From Streptomyces liliifuscus (GTDB taxonomy: Bacteria; Actinomycetota; Actinomycetes; Streptomycetales; Streptomycetaceae), in assembly GCF_016598615.1 (NCBI RefSeq), contig NZ_CP066831.1:4278001-4342000 (forward strand): a stretch of DNA of 64,000 bases, in the 5' to 3' direction. A model generated the notes under the pieces. The model searched no databases. It was given only the letters and a program-made list of their open reading frames with translations, and was not told where the DNA came from. The translations under genes and the position numbers were made by a program. This document shows, one piece after another, positions 8,664 to 17,110 of this stretch. Numbering within the stretch: position 1 is the stretch's first letter; each line of letters starts with the position of its first letter.

Positions 8664-8979
8664 CTCCCCACCCCCGCCGCCCTTCGAGACAGCAGAACCG
8701 CAGGTACGGCCCCCTTGTGAGCGACATGAGCAATCTACTGAGACAGCTGTGACGCAAGGCAGGCAAAACTAACTGCCCGACGCACACTTCATGGGCTGGT
8801 ATCCCCTTGGTAACGCGTAGGAAAGGCGGGGCGGAAAGCGCTGTCGCCCGGCTGGGCGGAGATATCTGACTTGCCGTCAGGAAGGGTGCAGGAGTGCGGA
8901 AACCGGGTCGGCCCGGTGGGGACCGGACGCGATCCGAAGGGCTGGAGCGGTCCGAGGAGTTGTTTCTCCCCTCAGCCCC
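8664..8979. other. Intergenic region, no gene recognised
   Basis: 316 bases between two minus-strand genes. Apart from the weak -10-like element noted for the downstream gene I see no hairpin with a U-tract, no repeat copy and no credible ORF. Confidence 0.5.
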
Positions 8980-10638
8980 TCAGCCCCACACCACCAACAC
9001 CGCCGCCCACACCAGCCCCAGCAGCAGGACCAGCGGCCAGAGCGGGCGCCCCCGTTCGGGTGCGGTGCTCTCCCCGGTGGGCCGGAGTGCGGGATCCGTA
9101 CGCATGGCGGTGAGTTCGGCGGCCAGGGCGTCGTAGGGATGGACCAGGCCCTGGCGTCGCTCGAACCAGGCCCAGCGCGGCGCGGCGACCGACCAGTCGT
9201 CACCCCGCCAGCGGAGCTTCAGTTCGAAGGACTGACGGCGTACGGAGCGGATGTCGTCCCAGGGGACGTGCCGGGGGCCGCGCAGTCCGGTGACCCACAG
9301 ACCCGAGCGGTCGGCGGTGATGCGCCAGGCGAGCTTGAGAGGGACGCGTACGACTCCGTAGAGACCGAGTACGCCGAGGAGTGCCAGCTTCCAGAGAGGC
9401 GCCCCGGACTCGGAGAGCCACATCGCGACGAACCAGGCACCCCAGAGCACGAGGAGCGCCGCGGCCACCCAGTCGAGCCAGCCCGCACTCCAGCGGCGGA
9501 CCGGGACGGGCGGCCGGTCGACGACCAACTCCCGCGCCTGTTCCTCCAGTTGGCGGTTCTGCTCCTCGCGGGCCTTCTCCTTGGCGACCCGTCTCATGCC
9601 GGCGCTCGGCGACAGCGGCCGGACCGGTCCCGTCGACCACTCCGTGAGCGGCGGCTGGTCCGGGTCCTCGTCGGCGCTGACGACCACGATCTCGGCGCCG
9701 TCGAAGGGGGCGCCGTAGAGGACGGCCTCGCGGACCGGCCCGGGGGTGTCGTCGTCCACCGCGTCGAGGAGCCGCTCCAGTTCCTCGTCGCCTCCTTCGC
9801 CGTCCTCGTCGTCCTCGTCCTCGTCGTCGTCCGGCTCCTCACCGTCGTACGACGTCAGGTCCACCGTGAAGAGCGGGCGCACCGCGGCGAGGTCGTCCGC
9901 CGCGTACACCTCCGTGGTGCCCTGCGCGTCGTCGCGTACGAGGACGCGCAGTACGGGCACGGGGGTCCGGCGCAGGGCGAGGGCCCGGCGGCGGCCCAGC
10001 CACGCCGAGGCCAGGGCGGTCACGGCGAGCCCGGCCAGGTAGATGGCCATGACCCAGGAGCCCCGCTCGTCGTCGGCCGTGCCCCACAGGCCCGCGGTGG
10101 CGCCGATGAGCGCACCGAGCCCGAGCACCGTGAGGCCGAGCGGGAGCAGGAAACGGCCGCGCAGGAGCACGGCGTCCGCGTCCGGGGTCCGTGCCGTGAC
10201 GTCCCCGGCGGCCTCCAGCGCCCGTTCGAGCTGACCGCTCCGGGCCCGCAGACGTACGGCGACGGCGGCCCAGGTGACCACCACGGCGAACGCCAGGACG
10301 GCGGTCAGGGCCCAGGGCAGCGACCGCGCCTCCAGGGCGAGCGCCAGCAGCAGGACGGGCGCACCGCCCCAGACCAGCTCCGGCCGTGCGAGCACCCAGA
10401 GGATGTACACCGCGAATCCCGCGGCGACGAGCGGCCACAGTCCGCCGAGCATCGCCGCCCAGGCGCCCGCGCACAGCGCGAAGGTGGACACGGCCGCCGC
10501 GATCGACCTGCGCACCCGCAGGAACGACCAGCGCGGAGGCAGCGCGGCCGACCAGTTGCCGGCCCGCCCGGCCGTCCAGTCCCGGCAGCCCTCGGGTATC
10601 GCGGCCACGGGCAGTCGCAGCGGCTCGTCGTACGACAC
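8980..10638 (-). CDS. Polytopic membrane protein with C-terminal PH domain
   Basis: 552 aa from the GTG at 10638, chosen because AGGAG sits 5 nt upstream; a 17-codon longer ORF has no ribosome site. Hydrophobic pairs lie near residues 43-95 and 100-130, 165-215, 400-440 and at the extreme C-terminus (about 532-550). Between the second and third membrane blocks is a cytoplasmic-type loop with a strikingly acidic stretch (about 265-290, mostly Asp/Glu). After the 400-440 pair comes a PH-like segment (ITADRSGLWVTGLRGPRHVP, then WDDIRSVRR), matching the actinobacterial PH_6 family also encoded by the next gene. The function is unknown; such proteins are envelope-associated. Confidence 0.65.
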   Translation of the reverse strand: MSYDEPLRLPVAAIPEGCRDWTAGRAGNWSAALPPRWSFLRVRRSIAAAVSTFALCAGAWAAMLGGLWPLVAAGFAVYILWVLARPELVWGGAPVLLLALALEARSLPWALTAVLAFAVVVTWAAVAVRLRARSGQLERALEAAGDVTARTPDADAVLLRGRFLLPLGLTVLGLGALIGATAGLWGTADDERGSWVMAIYLAGLAVTALASAWLGRRRALALRRTPVPVLRVLVRDDAQGTTEVYAADDLAAVRPLFTVDLTSYDGEEPDDDEDEDDEDGEGGDEELERLLDAVDDDTPGPVREAVLYGAPFDGAEIVVVSADEDPDQPPLTEWSTGPVRPLSPSAGMRRVAKEKAREEQNRQLEEQARELVVDRPPVPVRRWSAGWLDWVAAALLVLWGAWFVAMWLSESGAPLWKLALLGVLGLYGVVRVPLKLAWRITADRSGLWVTGLRGPRHVPWDDIRSVRRQSFELKLRWRGDDWSVAAPRWAWFERRQGLVHPYDALAAELTAMRTDPALRPTGESTAPERGRPLWPLVLLLGLVWAAVLVVWG

Positions 10639-10898
10639 ATGCACTCCTGGATCGCGTGGGAACGCCGGTGGTGACACCGGCGCCGGCACAGGTGGTGACA
10701 GTAGCGACCGGACGCCCCTGCCCGGGCCACCGGACCGCCTCCGCCCCCACCGAGGTGCTGCCCTCTCGTACGGCCGGACGCGCCCATCGCCTCAAACCCA
10801 GGAGGAGGTCAAGCCACGAAAAGCCGTGAGATGGCTCAACAAATCACAGGATCCGAAAGCACGGACCGACAGCCTTGCCTCAGCGGATCTGGCCGACC

Positions 10899-11564
10899 TC
10901 AGCCGACAGCGAGCAGGATCGCCAGCAGCACGGCACCGGCCACCGCCGGCGCCACGATCTCGTACGCCCAGCGCACCGACACCTCGCCCTGCGCCCGCGG
11001 ATCCTTGCCCCGGGCGTCCAGGAGCTCGCGCAGCTCCTCCATGATCTGGTCGCCCGCGGCCCGCACGGGGCCGGTGGCCACGGCCGCGGCATGGTGCTGC
11101 TGACCGCCCCGGGCGGCCGCCGCGGCACCGCGGGCCTCCCCGCGCGCCTCCCGCCGGGCCGCCCGCTTGCGGCCCCGCAGCGAGACGGGCACGGCCCACA
11201 CCTGGTACTTGGCGCCGACCTTGTCGAGCACCTCGTTCGAGTAGCCCGACCTGAACGCCTCGACCGTCCCCCAGGGCAGCACGATCACCCGGAAGGGGTT
11301 ACGGATACGCAGCCGCTGCTCATTGGCGTACACGGCCGGACGCACGGTGAACGCGAGCACCAGCGGAACCAGGAAAAGCAGCGCGGCCAGCGATACCCAC
11401 GGCGCCCGCCCCTCACCCGTGACCAGCGCATCGATCCCGAGCCACCCCGCGATCGCGAGCAACAGCACCCCGCCCGCGATACCGGAGGGCGACCGATAGA
11501 CCCGATCCTTGAACTGAGGATCCGGCGTCTCCGGCACGGTCGGCTGCTGGTCGGGCGTCGTCAT
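10899..11564 (-). CDS. PH-domain (PH_6-type) membrane protein
   Basis: 221 aa. Two transmembrane helices (about residues 28-48 and 58-76) are followed by a PH-like domain: YANEQRLRIRNPFRVIVLPW then GTVEAFRSGYS near 80-110. A basic Ala/Arg/Gln-rich linker follows and then a final transmembrane helix near 200-220. The ATG at 11564 starts MTTPDQQ. It is divergent from deoC across an intergenic region that holds the nucleoside operator and a repeat cluster. The role is unknown; the neighbouring larger PH protein has the same RxxNPxxx/VxW logic, suggesting related envelope functions. Confidence 0.7.
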   Translation of the reverse strand: MTTPDQQPTVPETPDPQFKDRVYRSPSGIAGGVLLLAIAGWLGIDALVTGEGRAPWVSLAALLFLVPLVLAFTVRPAVYANEQRLRIRNPFRVIVLPWGTVEAFRSGYSNEVLDKVGAKYQVWAVPVSLRGRKRAARREARGEARGAAAAARGGQQHHAAAVATGPVRAAGDQIMEELRELLDARGKDPRAQGEVSVRWAYEIVAPAVAGAVLLAILLAVG

Positions 11565-11600
11565 ACCCTCGATTCTGCCCGACGCCGCCCGAAGCCGATT

Positions 11601-11701
11601 TCCAGCCCCTCCGACACTGAAGCATCCAGCCCTCCGGCACTTGGCTTTTCAGCCCCTCCGGCGTTTGAGGAGCGGGGGTTCGGGGGCGGAGCCCCTGAGG
11701 A
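11601..11701. repeat. Cluster of 'CAGCCCCTCCGGCG'-type repeats
   Basis: Three degenerate direct copies of (T)CCAGCCC(C)TCCG-G/A-C lie at about 11602-11616, 11625-11640 and 11649-11672. The last continues into GTTTGAGGAGC and then a GGGGGCGGAGCCCC stretch that can fold back on it. From general familiarity, this motif recurs in intergenic regions of many Streptomyces genomes. Confidence 0.6.
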
Positions 11702-11795
11702 AGGGGCGGGAATGGGTAGGGGCGGCGGGGTCGATATTCCAGACACCCACCCCCACCCTCCCCGCCCCTCCCCCAAACCCGGGGCTGTACAGCCG

Positions 11796-11807
11796 CTACG
11801 CGCGTAG
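11796..11807 (+). promoter_or_regulatory. Nucleoside-regulon operator, deoC copy
   Basis: A perfect 12-bp palindrome CTACGCGCGTAG ends 13 bases before the deoC GTG. It overlaps a -10-like TAGATA (11805-11810). The same palindrome precedes add (25043) and the nucleoside ABC operon (36890), and a variant precedes both bmpA genes. Confidence 0.8.
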
Positions 11808-11820
11808 ATATGCTCGTCTG

Positions 11821-12783
11821 GTGACCATGCCCACCACTGCACCCGCAGCACACGCACTCACAGACGTGACCACGTCCGACCGCACACTGCGCCGCTTCCT
11901 CCACGGACTCCCCGGCGTGGACGCGGTCGGCCTGGAGGCCCGCGCCGCCTCCCTCGGCACCCGTTCCATCAAGACCACCGCGAAGGCGTACGCCATCGAC
12001 CTCGCCATCTCGATGGTCGACCTGACGACGCTGGAAGGCGCGGACACCCCGGGCAAGGTCCGGGCGCTCGGCGCCAAGGCGGTCCGCCCCGACCCCACGG
12101 ACCGCACGGCCCCGTCGACCGCCGCCGTCTGTGTCTATCCGGACATGGTGGCCACCGCGAAGGAGGCCGTGGCCGGCTCCGGCGTGAAGGTCGCCTCGGT
12201 CGCCACCGCCTTCCCGGCCGGCCGCGCCGCGCTCGACGTGAAGCTGGCGGACGTGCGGGACGCGGTCGCCGCGGGCGCCGACGAGATCGACATGGTCATC
12301 GACCGCGGAGCGTTCCTCGCGGGCAACTACGCGAAGGTGTACGAGGAGATCGTCGCCGTCAAGGAAGCCTCCGGGGCGGCCCGCCTCAAGGTCATCTTCG
12401 AGACGGGCGAGCTGTCGACGTACGACAACATCCGCCGCGCGAGCTGGCTCGGCATGCTGGCGGGGGCGGACTTCATCAAGACGTCCACCGGCAAGGTGGC
12501 GGTGAACGCGACTCCCTCGAACACCCTGCTGATGCTGGAGGCGGTCCGCGACTTCCGCGCCCAGACCGGCGTGCAGGTCGGCGTGAAGCCCGCCGGCGGC
12601 ATCCGCACCAGCAAGGACGCCATCAAGTTCCTGGTCGTGGTCAACGAGACCGCGGGCGAGGACTGGCTGGACAACCACTGGTTCCGCTTCGGCGCGTCCT
12701 CGCTCCTGAACGATCTGCTGATGCAGCGGCAGAAGCTGGCCACCGGCCGCTACTCCGGCCCCGACTACGTGACGGTGGACTGA
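11821..12783 (+). CDS. deoC: Deoxyribose-phosphate aldolase
   Basis: 320 aa from GTG 11821 (or 318 aa from ATG 11827; neither has a ribosome site, and a -10-like TAGATA 10 bases upstream suggests a nearly leaderless transcript). The class I aldolase cleaves 2-deoxyribose-5-phosphate to glyceraldehyde-3-phosphate and acetaldehyde in the cytoplasm. The Schiff-base lysine motif FIKTSTGK is at about residue 220 and the second catalytic lysine in GVKPAGGIRT is at about 256. The acidic partner appears in ADEIDMVID. Two aldehyde dehydrogenase genes follow immediately, which fits removal of acetaldehyde. An operator shared with add and the nucleoside transporter lies directly upstream. Confidence 0.95.
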   Translation: MTMPTTAPAAHALTDVTTSDRTLRRFLHGLPGVDAVGLEARAASLGTRSIKTTAKAYAIDLAISMVDLTTLEGADTPGKVRALGAKAVRPDPTDRTAPSTAAVCVYPDMVATAKEAVAGSGVKVASVATAFPAGRAALDVKLADVRDAVAAGADEIDMVIDRGAFLAGNYAKVYEEIVAVKEASGAARLKVIFETGELSTYDNIRRASWLGMLAGADFIKTSTGKVAVNATPSNTLLMLEAVRDFRAQTGVQVGVKPAGGIRTSKDAIKFLVVVNETAGEDWLDNHWFRFGASSLLNDLLMQRQKLATGRYSGPDYVTVD

Positions 12784-12788
12784 TCACC

Positions 12789-14249
12789 ATGACCACGGAA
12801 AACACCGAGAAGCGGTCGTCCGCGTTCGCGTACGCACCGGCGCCCGAGTCCCGCTCGGTCGTCGACATCGCGCCCTCGTACGGCCTGTTCATCGACGGCG
12901 AGTTCGTGGAGGCGGCGGACGGCAGGGTCTTCAAGACCGTCTCCCCCTCCACCGAAGAGGTCCTCTCCGAGATCGCCCAGGCGGGCGAGGCGGACGTCGA
13001 CCGCGCGGTGAAGGCCGCCCGCAAGGCCTTCGGGAAGTGGTCCGCGCTCCCCGGCTCCGAGCGCGCCAAGTACCTGTTCCGCATCGCCCGGATCATCCAG
13101 GAGCGCTCCCGCGAGCTTGCCGTCCTCGAAACCCTCGACAACGGCAAGCCCATCAAGGAGACGAGGGACGCCGACCTCCCCCTGGTCGCCGCGCACTTCT
13201 TCTACTACGCGGGCTGGGCGGACAAGCTCGACCACGCGGGCTTCGGCGCGAACCCCAGGCCCCTCGGCGTCGCGGGCCAGGTCATTCCCTGGAACTTCCC
13301 GCTCCTGATGCTGGCGTGGAAGATCGCCCCGGCGCTGGCGACGGGCAACACGGTCGTGCTCAAGCCGGCCGAGACGACCCCGCTCTCCGCCCTCTTCTTC
13401 GCGGACATCTGCCGCCAGGCGGGCCTGCCGAAGGGCGTCGTCAACATCCTTCCGGGATACGGCAGCGCGGGCGCGGCCCTCGTCGAGCACCCGGACGTGA
13501 ACAAGGTGGCCTTCACCGGCTCCACGGCCGTCGGCAAGGCCATCGCCCGCCAGGTGGCGGGCACCAGGAAGAAGGTCACGCTCGAACTGGGCGGCAAGGG
13601 CGCGAACATCGTCTTCGACGACGCCCCCATCGACCAGGCCGTCGAGGGCATCGTCTCCGGCATCTTCTTCAACCAGGGCCAGGTCTGCTGCGCGGGCTCC
13701 CGGCTGCTGGTCCAGGAGTCGATCCAGGACGAGCTGCTGGACTCCCTGAAGCGCCGTCTGTCGACCCTGCGCCTCGGCGACCCGCTGGACAAGAACACGG
13801 ACATCGGCGCGATCAACTCCGCCGAGCAGCTCTCGCGCATCACCTCACTCGTCGAGCAGGGCGAGGCCGAGGGCGCCGAGCGCTGGTCCCCGGCCTGTGA
13901 ACTCCCCTCCGCCGGCTACTGGTTCGCCCCGACGCTCTTCACGAACGTCACCCAGGCGCACACCATCGCCCGCGACGAGATCTTCGGCCCGGTCCTGTCC
14001 GTCCTCTCCTTCCGCACGCCCGACGAGGCGGTCGCCAAGGCCAACAACAGCCAGTACGGCCTCTCCGCGGGCATCTGGACGGAGAAGGGCTCCCGGATCC
14101 TGGCCGTCGCGAACAAGCTGCGCGCGGGCGTGATCTGGTCCAACACGTTCAACAAGTTCGACCCCACGTCACCGTTCGGCGGTTACAAGGAGTCGGGCTT
14201 CGGCCGCGAGGGCGGCCGCCACGGCCTGGAGGCGTACCTCGATGTCTGA
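12789..14249 (+). CDS. Aldehyde dehydrogenase (NAD(P)-dependent), deoC-linked
   Basis: 486 aa, full length for the family. Order of landmarks: Rossmann-site GQVIPWNFP near residues 160-168; the general-base motif LELGGKG near 266; nucleophile context FNQGQVCCAGSR with the first Cys at about residue 300 aligning with Cys302 of mammalian ALDH2; and the C-terminal EIFGPVLSVL and PFGGYKESGFGRE motifs. It starts 5 nt after deoC and overlaps the next gene by 8 nt, so the three form one operon. The likely substrate is acetaldehyde released by DeoC, giving acetate; this is inferred from context, not sequence. Confidence 0.9.
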   Translation: MTTENTEKRSSAFAYAPAPESRSVVDIAPSYGLFIDGEFVEAADGRVFKTVSPSTEEVLSEIAQAGEADVDRAVKAARKAFGKWSALPGSERAKYLFRIARIIQERSRELAVLETLDNGKPIKETRDADLPLVAAHFFYYAGWADKLDHAGFGANPRPLGVAGQVIPWNFPLLMLAWKIAPALATGNTVVLKPAETTPLSALFFADICRQAGLPKGVVNILPGYGSAGAALVEHPDVNKVAFTGSTAVGKAIARQVAGTRKKVTLELGGKGANIVFDDAPIDQAVEGIVSGIFFNQGQVCCAGSRLLVQESIQDELLDSLKRRLSTLRLGDPLDKNTDIGAINSAEQLSRITSLVEQGEAEGAERWSPACELPSAGYWFAPTLFTNVTQAHTIARDEIFGPVLSVLSFRTPDEAVAKANNSQYGLSAGIWTEKGSRILAVANKLRAGVIWSNTFNKFDPTSPFGGYKESGFGREGGRHGLEAYLDV

Positions 14250-15186
14250 GAAGCCCAAGAACACCGAGAAGCCCAAGAACACCGAAAAGGCGGAGCGACA
14301 GCGCCTGAGCGTCTTCAAGACCTACAAGCTGTACGTCGGGGGCAAGTTCCCCCGCAGCGAGAGCGGCCGGGTGTACGAGGTGACCGACACAGAGGGCAAC
14401 TGGCTGGCCAACGCACCGCTCTCCTCCCGCAAGGACGCCCGTGACGCGGTCGTCGCCGCCCGCAAGGCCTTCGGCGGCTGGTCGGGCGCGACGGCGTACA
14501 ACCGCGGCCAGGTCCTCTACCGCGTCGCGGAGATGCTGGAGGGCCGCAGGGACCAGTTCGTACGGGAGGTCGCGGACGCGGAGGGCCTGTCGAAGTCCAA
14601 GGCGGCCATGGTCGTCGACGCGGCGATCGACCGCTGGGTCTGGTACGCGGGCTGGACCGACAAGATCGCCCAGGTCGTGGGTGGCGGCAACCCGGTCGCG
14701 GGCCCGTACTTCAACCTCTCCACCCCCGAGCCGACGGGTGTGGTGGTCGTCCTCGCCCCCCAGGAGTCGTCGTTCCTCGGGCTGGTCTCGGTGATCGCCC
14801 CGGTGATCGCGACGGGCAACACGGTGATCGTGATCGCGAGCGAGAAGTCCCCGCTCCCGGCGCTGTCGCTGGGCGAGGTGCTGGCCACCTCCGACGTTCC
14901 GGGCGGGGTCGTCAACGTCCTCTCCGGAAAGACGGCAGAGATCGCGGCCCCGCTGGCCGCGCACCAGGACGTCAACGCGATCGACCTCGCGGGCGCGGAC
15001 GACGTGCTCGCGAAGGAACTGGAGGTCGCGGCCGCGGACAACCTCAAGCGGGTCGTCCGTCCACAGGCTGTGGATTACCCGGACTACTTCGCGAATCCGG
15101 GCATCGAGCGCCTCACCGCCTTCCTCGAAACGAAGACGGTCTGGCACCCGACGGGCGCACTGGGCGCCTCCGGCTCGTCGTACTGA
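14242..15186 (+). CDS. Truncated aldehyde-dehydrogenase-like protein lacking the catalytic cysteine domain
   Basis: 314 aa. The N-terminal ALDH cofactor-binding half is present from about residue 25 (YVGGKFPRSESGR, then RGQVLYRVAEMLEGR, then TPEPTGVVVVLAPQES where an active enzyme has PWNFP). The sequence ends after about 285 aligned residues, before the GG-containing base motif and the nucleophilic Cys. The N-terminus carries a short direct repeat (EKPKNT twice). It overlaps the full-length enzyme by 8 nt and shares its operon. It is unlikely to oxidise aldehydes alone; it could be a structural partner of the upstream enzyme or a regulatory pseudoenzyme. A terminator follows at once, so this is not an interrupted longer ORF. 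Confidence 0.8.
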   Translation: MSEKPKNTEKPKNTEKAERQRLSVFKTYKLYVGGKFPRSESGRVYEVTDTEGNWLANAPLSSRKDARDAVVAARKAFGGWSGATAYNRGQVLYRVAEMLEGRRDQFVREVADAEGLSKSKAAMVVDAAIDRWVWYAGWTDKIAQVVGGGNPVAGPYFNLSTPEPTGVVVVLAPQESSFLGLVSVIAPVIATGNTVIVIASEKSPLPALSLGEVLATSDVPGGVVNVLSGKTAEIAAPLAAHQDVNAIDLAGADDVLAKELEVAAADNLKRVVRPQAVDYPDYFANPGIERLTAFLETKTVWHPTGALGASGSSY

Positions 15187-15225
15187 CGGCCACCGCGTTC
15201 GTCGTACCGACGGCCGCCGAAGACG

Positions 15226-15267
15226 GAGAGCCGCGCTTCCCCACCGTCCGGGGGAGGCGCGGCTCTC
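15226..15267. terminator. Bidirectional hairpin terminator after the deoC operon
   Basis: A stem of 17 pairs with one wobble (15226-15242 with 15251-15267) encloses an 8-nt loop. It is followed by TCTTGG on the plus strand, 39 bases after the stop at 15186 and 49 bases from the convergent gene ending at 15317. Confidence 0.8.
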
Positions 15268-15316
15268 TCTTGGCCCTTCGCGCGACTCGCGGCCGCACTA
15301 CGGGCAGTTGTACGGC

Positions 15317-15718
15317 TCAGCGCAGCAGGCCCGTCGCCGGTCCCAGGACCGGAACGGCGCCCAGCGACTGGGCCTGGGCGACCGGGGCCGTCAGCATGGT
15401 CGTGGCCAGCGGCGGGAAGTCGGCGACCTGGGTGGCGAGTCCGTTGTCGAGGGGGTCGACGCCCGTGCCGGCCAGCGGGTTGGGCTTCAGACCCGCGACC
15501 GGACCGGTCACGTAACCGACGGTCCCGGTCAGCGCCTGGACACCCGCCTGCGGGTTGACGTTGCCCAGCGAGGTGGGCCGGGTGCGGACGACGTCGACGA
15601 CGGGCTCGGTGTCCGCGGCCGCCGAGGTCGCTCCCACGCCCACCGCGATGCCCGCGGTCGTGAGGGCCAGCAACGCGCGCCGGGCGGTCGGGTTCTGGGA
15701 GGCGGGGAATCGTGCCAT
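15317..15718 (-). CDS. Small secreted protein, Ala/Val/Pro-rich
   Basis: 133 aa. The ATG at 15718 is preceded by AAGGTGG and begins a signal peptide (basic start, hydrophobic core about residues 14-30, cleavage near ATSAAA). The mature part is low-complexity with repeated GPVAGL, NPLAG and LGPATGLL-like segments and no Cys. It resembles in style, though not clearly in homology, the small secreted protein at 23393-23746. No enzymatic motif is present; a surface or cell-wall-associated role is only a guess. Confidence 0.6.
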   Translation of the reverse strand: MARFPASQNPTARRALLALTTAGIAVGVGATSAAADTEPVVDVVRTRPTSLGNVNPQAGVQALTGTVGYVTGPVAGLKPNPLAGTGVDPLDNGLATQVADFPPLATTMLTAPVAQAQSLGAVPVLGPATGLLR

Positions 15719-15845
15719 GGCTGCTGCCACCTTCTGCTGCGCAAAGTAATCAGGTCGACACGAAGGGTAGTTGAGGTGTGATGCCCGCTCCAAAGGCGAC
15801 CCGCGGGGTCGGCCGGGGGCGCTCGATGCGTCAGACTGGTGTCTC

Positions 15846-16493
15846 GTGAGTTCACATCTCCCGAATTCCGCGACAACCGCCCGCGTCGTGCTGCTGTGCG
15901 GCCCCTCGGGCTCCGGCAAGTCCCTGGTGGCGGCCCGCTCCGGCCTTCCGGTACTGCGGCTCGACGACTTCTACAAAGAGGGCGACGACCCGACGCTGCC
16001 GCAGGTGGCGGGGAGTTCGGACATCGACTGGGACCACCCGCTGTCCTGGGACGCGGACGCCGCCGTCGCGGCGATAGCCGAGCTGTGCCGGAACGGGCGT
16101 ACGGGCGTTCCGATGTACGACATCTCCCTCAGCGCACGTACGGGCGAGGAGAGTGTCGACATCGAGGGGTCGCCCGCCTTCATCGCGGAGGGCATCTTCG
16201 CCGCGGAGATCGTGGAGCGGTGCCGTGAGGCGGGAGTGCTCGCCGACGCGCTGTGCCTGAACCGGGGGGCGGTGGCCACCTTCCGGCGGCGGTTCCTGCG
16301 GGATCTGCGGGAGGGGCGCAAGTCCGTGCCGTTCCTGCTGCGTCGCGGCTGGCGGCTGATGCGGTCCGAGCGGTCGATCGTGGCCCGGCAGACCGCGCTC
16401 GGCGCGTACCCCTGCGACAAGGACGAGGCCCTGGACCGGCTGGCCGCCGCGACCGCCGGGCACCGCGCGGCACCACGCCGGACGACGGCGTAG
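15846..16493 (+). CDS. Uridine kinase-like P-loop protein
   Basis: 215 aa from GTG 15846. The Walker A motif GPSGSGKS (about 19-26) and LDDFYKEGDDPTLP (about 38-51) match uridine/cytidine kinase and related P-loop kinases, where the D-D-F-Y segment holds the catalytic acid and nucleoside contacts. A DWDHPLSWD segment follows near 61-69. Later basic residues (TFRRRFLRDLREGRKS) fit the lid region. It would phosphorylate a nucleoside with NTP in the cytoplasm; the exact substrate is inferred from family. No ribosome site is visible, and 75 further in-frame bases exist upstream, so the start is uncertain. It lacks the nucleoside-regulon palindrome. Confidence 0.75.
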   Translation: MSSHLPNSATTARVVLLCGPSGSGKSLVAARSGLPVLRLDDFYKEGDDPTLPQVAGSSDIDWDHPLSWDADAAVAAIAELCRNGRTGVPMYDISLSARTGEESVDIEGSPAFIAEGIFAAEIVERCREAGVLADALCLNRGAVATFRRRFLRDLREGRKSVPFLLRRGWRLMRSERSIVARQTALGAYPCDKDEALDRLAAATAGHRAAPRRTTA

Positions 16494-16523
16494 CGGCACC
16501 CGCCCCGGCGGCGCGGCTCACCG

Positions 16524-16931
16524 TCAGCCCGCGGGACAGCCCGCGGTCGCGCCGCTCCAGCAGTGCGAGGACGGCGTGTTCTCGAACGAACTGGAGAAGT
16601 TCGTGTTGGAGCCGGCCGGCAGGCCCCACGAGTCGCCCGTCCAGTTGGTGCCCGAGTAGAACCACAGGTTGCTGTCGGGGTCACGGTTCTTGGCCGAGCT
16701 CACCGAGTTGTCGGTGGCGGTCGAGGTGCCGTAGTAGGTCATCCCGCTGTAGGTCTTCTTGCTGTTCAGCGTGTCGTAGACGCCACCCGCGTAGTCCAGG
16801 TTGCGGTAGAGGCACGCCTCGTCCACGTTGCAGCTGCCGTCGTAACTGGCCGCCTGCGCGGGCGTGATCGCGGCGAAGACCGCCGCGACGGACATCGCCG
16901 ACGCCGCCAGAAGACCTCGTGCTCTTGTCAT
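16524..16931 (-). CDS. Secreted peptidase inhibitor I36-like / beta-gamma-crystallin-type protein
   Basis: 135 aa with a signal peptide (cleavage near AQAAS, residue 28). The mature domain has the Streptomyces I36 pattern: CNVDEACLYRNLDYAGGVYDT, then NSVSSAKNRDPDSNLWFYSG, then NWTGDSWGLPAGS, with four cysteines (two early, two at the C-terminus) likely forming disulfides. Family members include the metalloprotease inhibitor SMPI and beta-gamma-crystallin-like Ca-binding proteins; which applies is not decidable here. ATG at 16931 follows an AGGGCAGGAA stretch. Confidence 0.75.
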   Translation of the reverse strand: MTRARGLLAASAMSVAAVFAAITPAQAASYDGSCNVDEACLYRNLDYAGGVYDTLNSKKTYSGMTYYGTSTATDNSVSSAKNRDPDSNLWFYSGTNWTGDSWGLPAGSNTNFSSSFENTPSSHCWSGATAGCPAG

Positions 16932-17075
16932 TTCCTGCCCTTCGTTGCGGAGCGATTGCGCAGATGACCTTGGCACAAGGGCCGACACGCCAAACGATCA
17001 CTTCGAACAATGGCCGAAATGCCGATGATCATGACCAGAACACATATGTTCGAACCGCCCTGCGCCTTCAGCCAC

Positions 17076-17103
17076 TTGACCGGTTCGCATCACGAATGAT
17101 CAT
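17076..17103 (+). promoter_or_regulatory. Candidate promoter of the lipoprotein gene, leaderless
   Basis: TTGACC (17076-17081), 16-bp spacer, GATCAT (17098-17103), then only 7 bases to the ATG at 17111. No ribosome site is present, so transcription probably starts at or next to the start codon. Confidence 0.4.
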
Positions 17104-17110
17104 CTGAAAC

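Noticed and set aside
8808..8819. GGTAACGCGTAG as another copy of the nucleoside operator
   Set aside because: It lacks the CGCGCG centre, is not symmetric, and is not next to a nucleoside gene.
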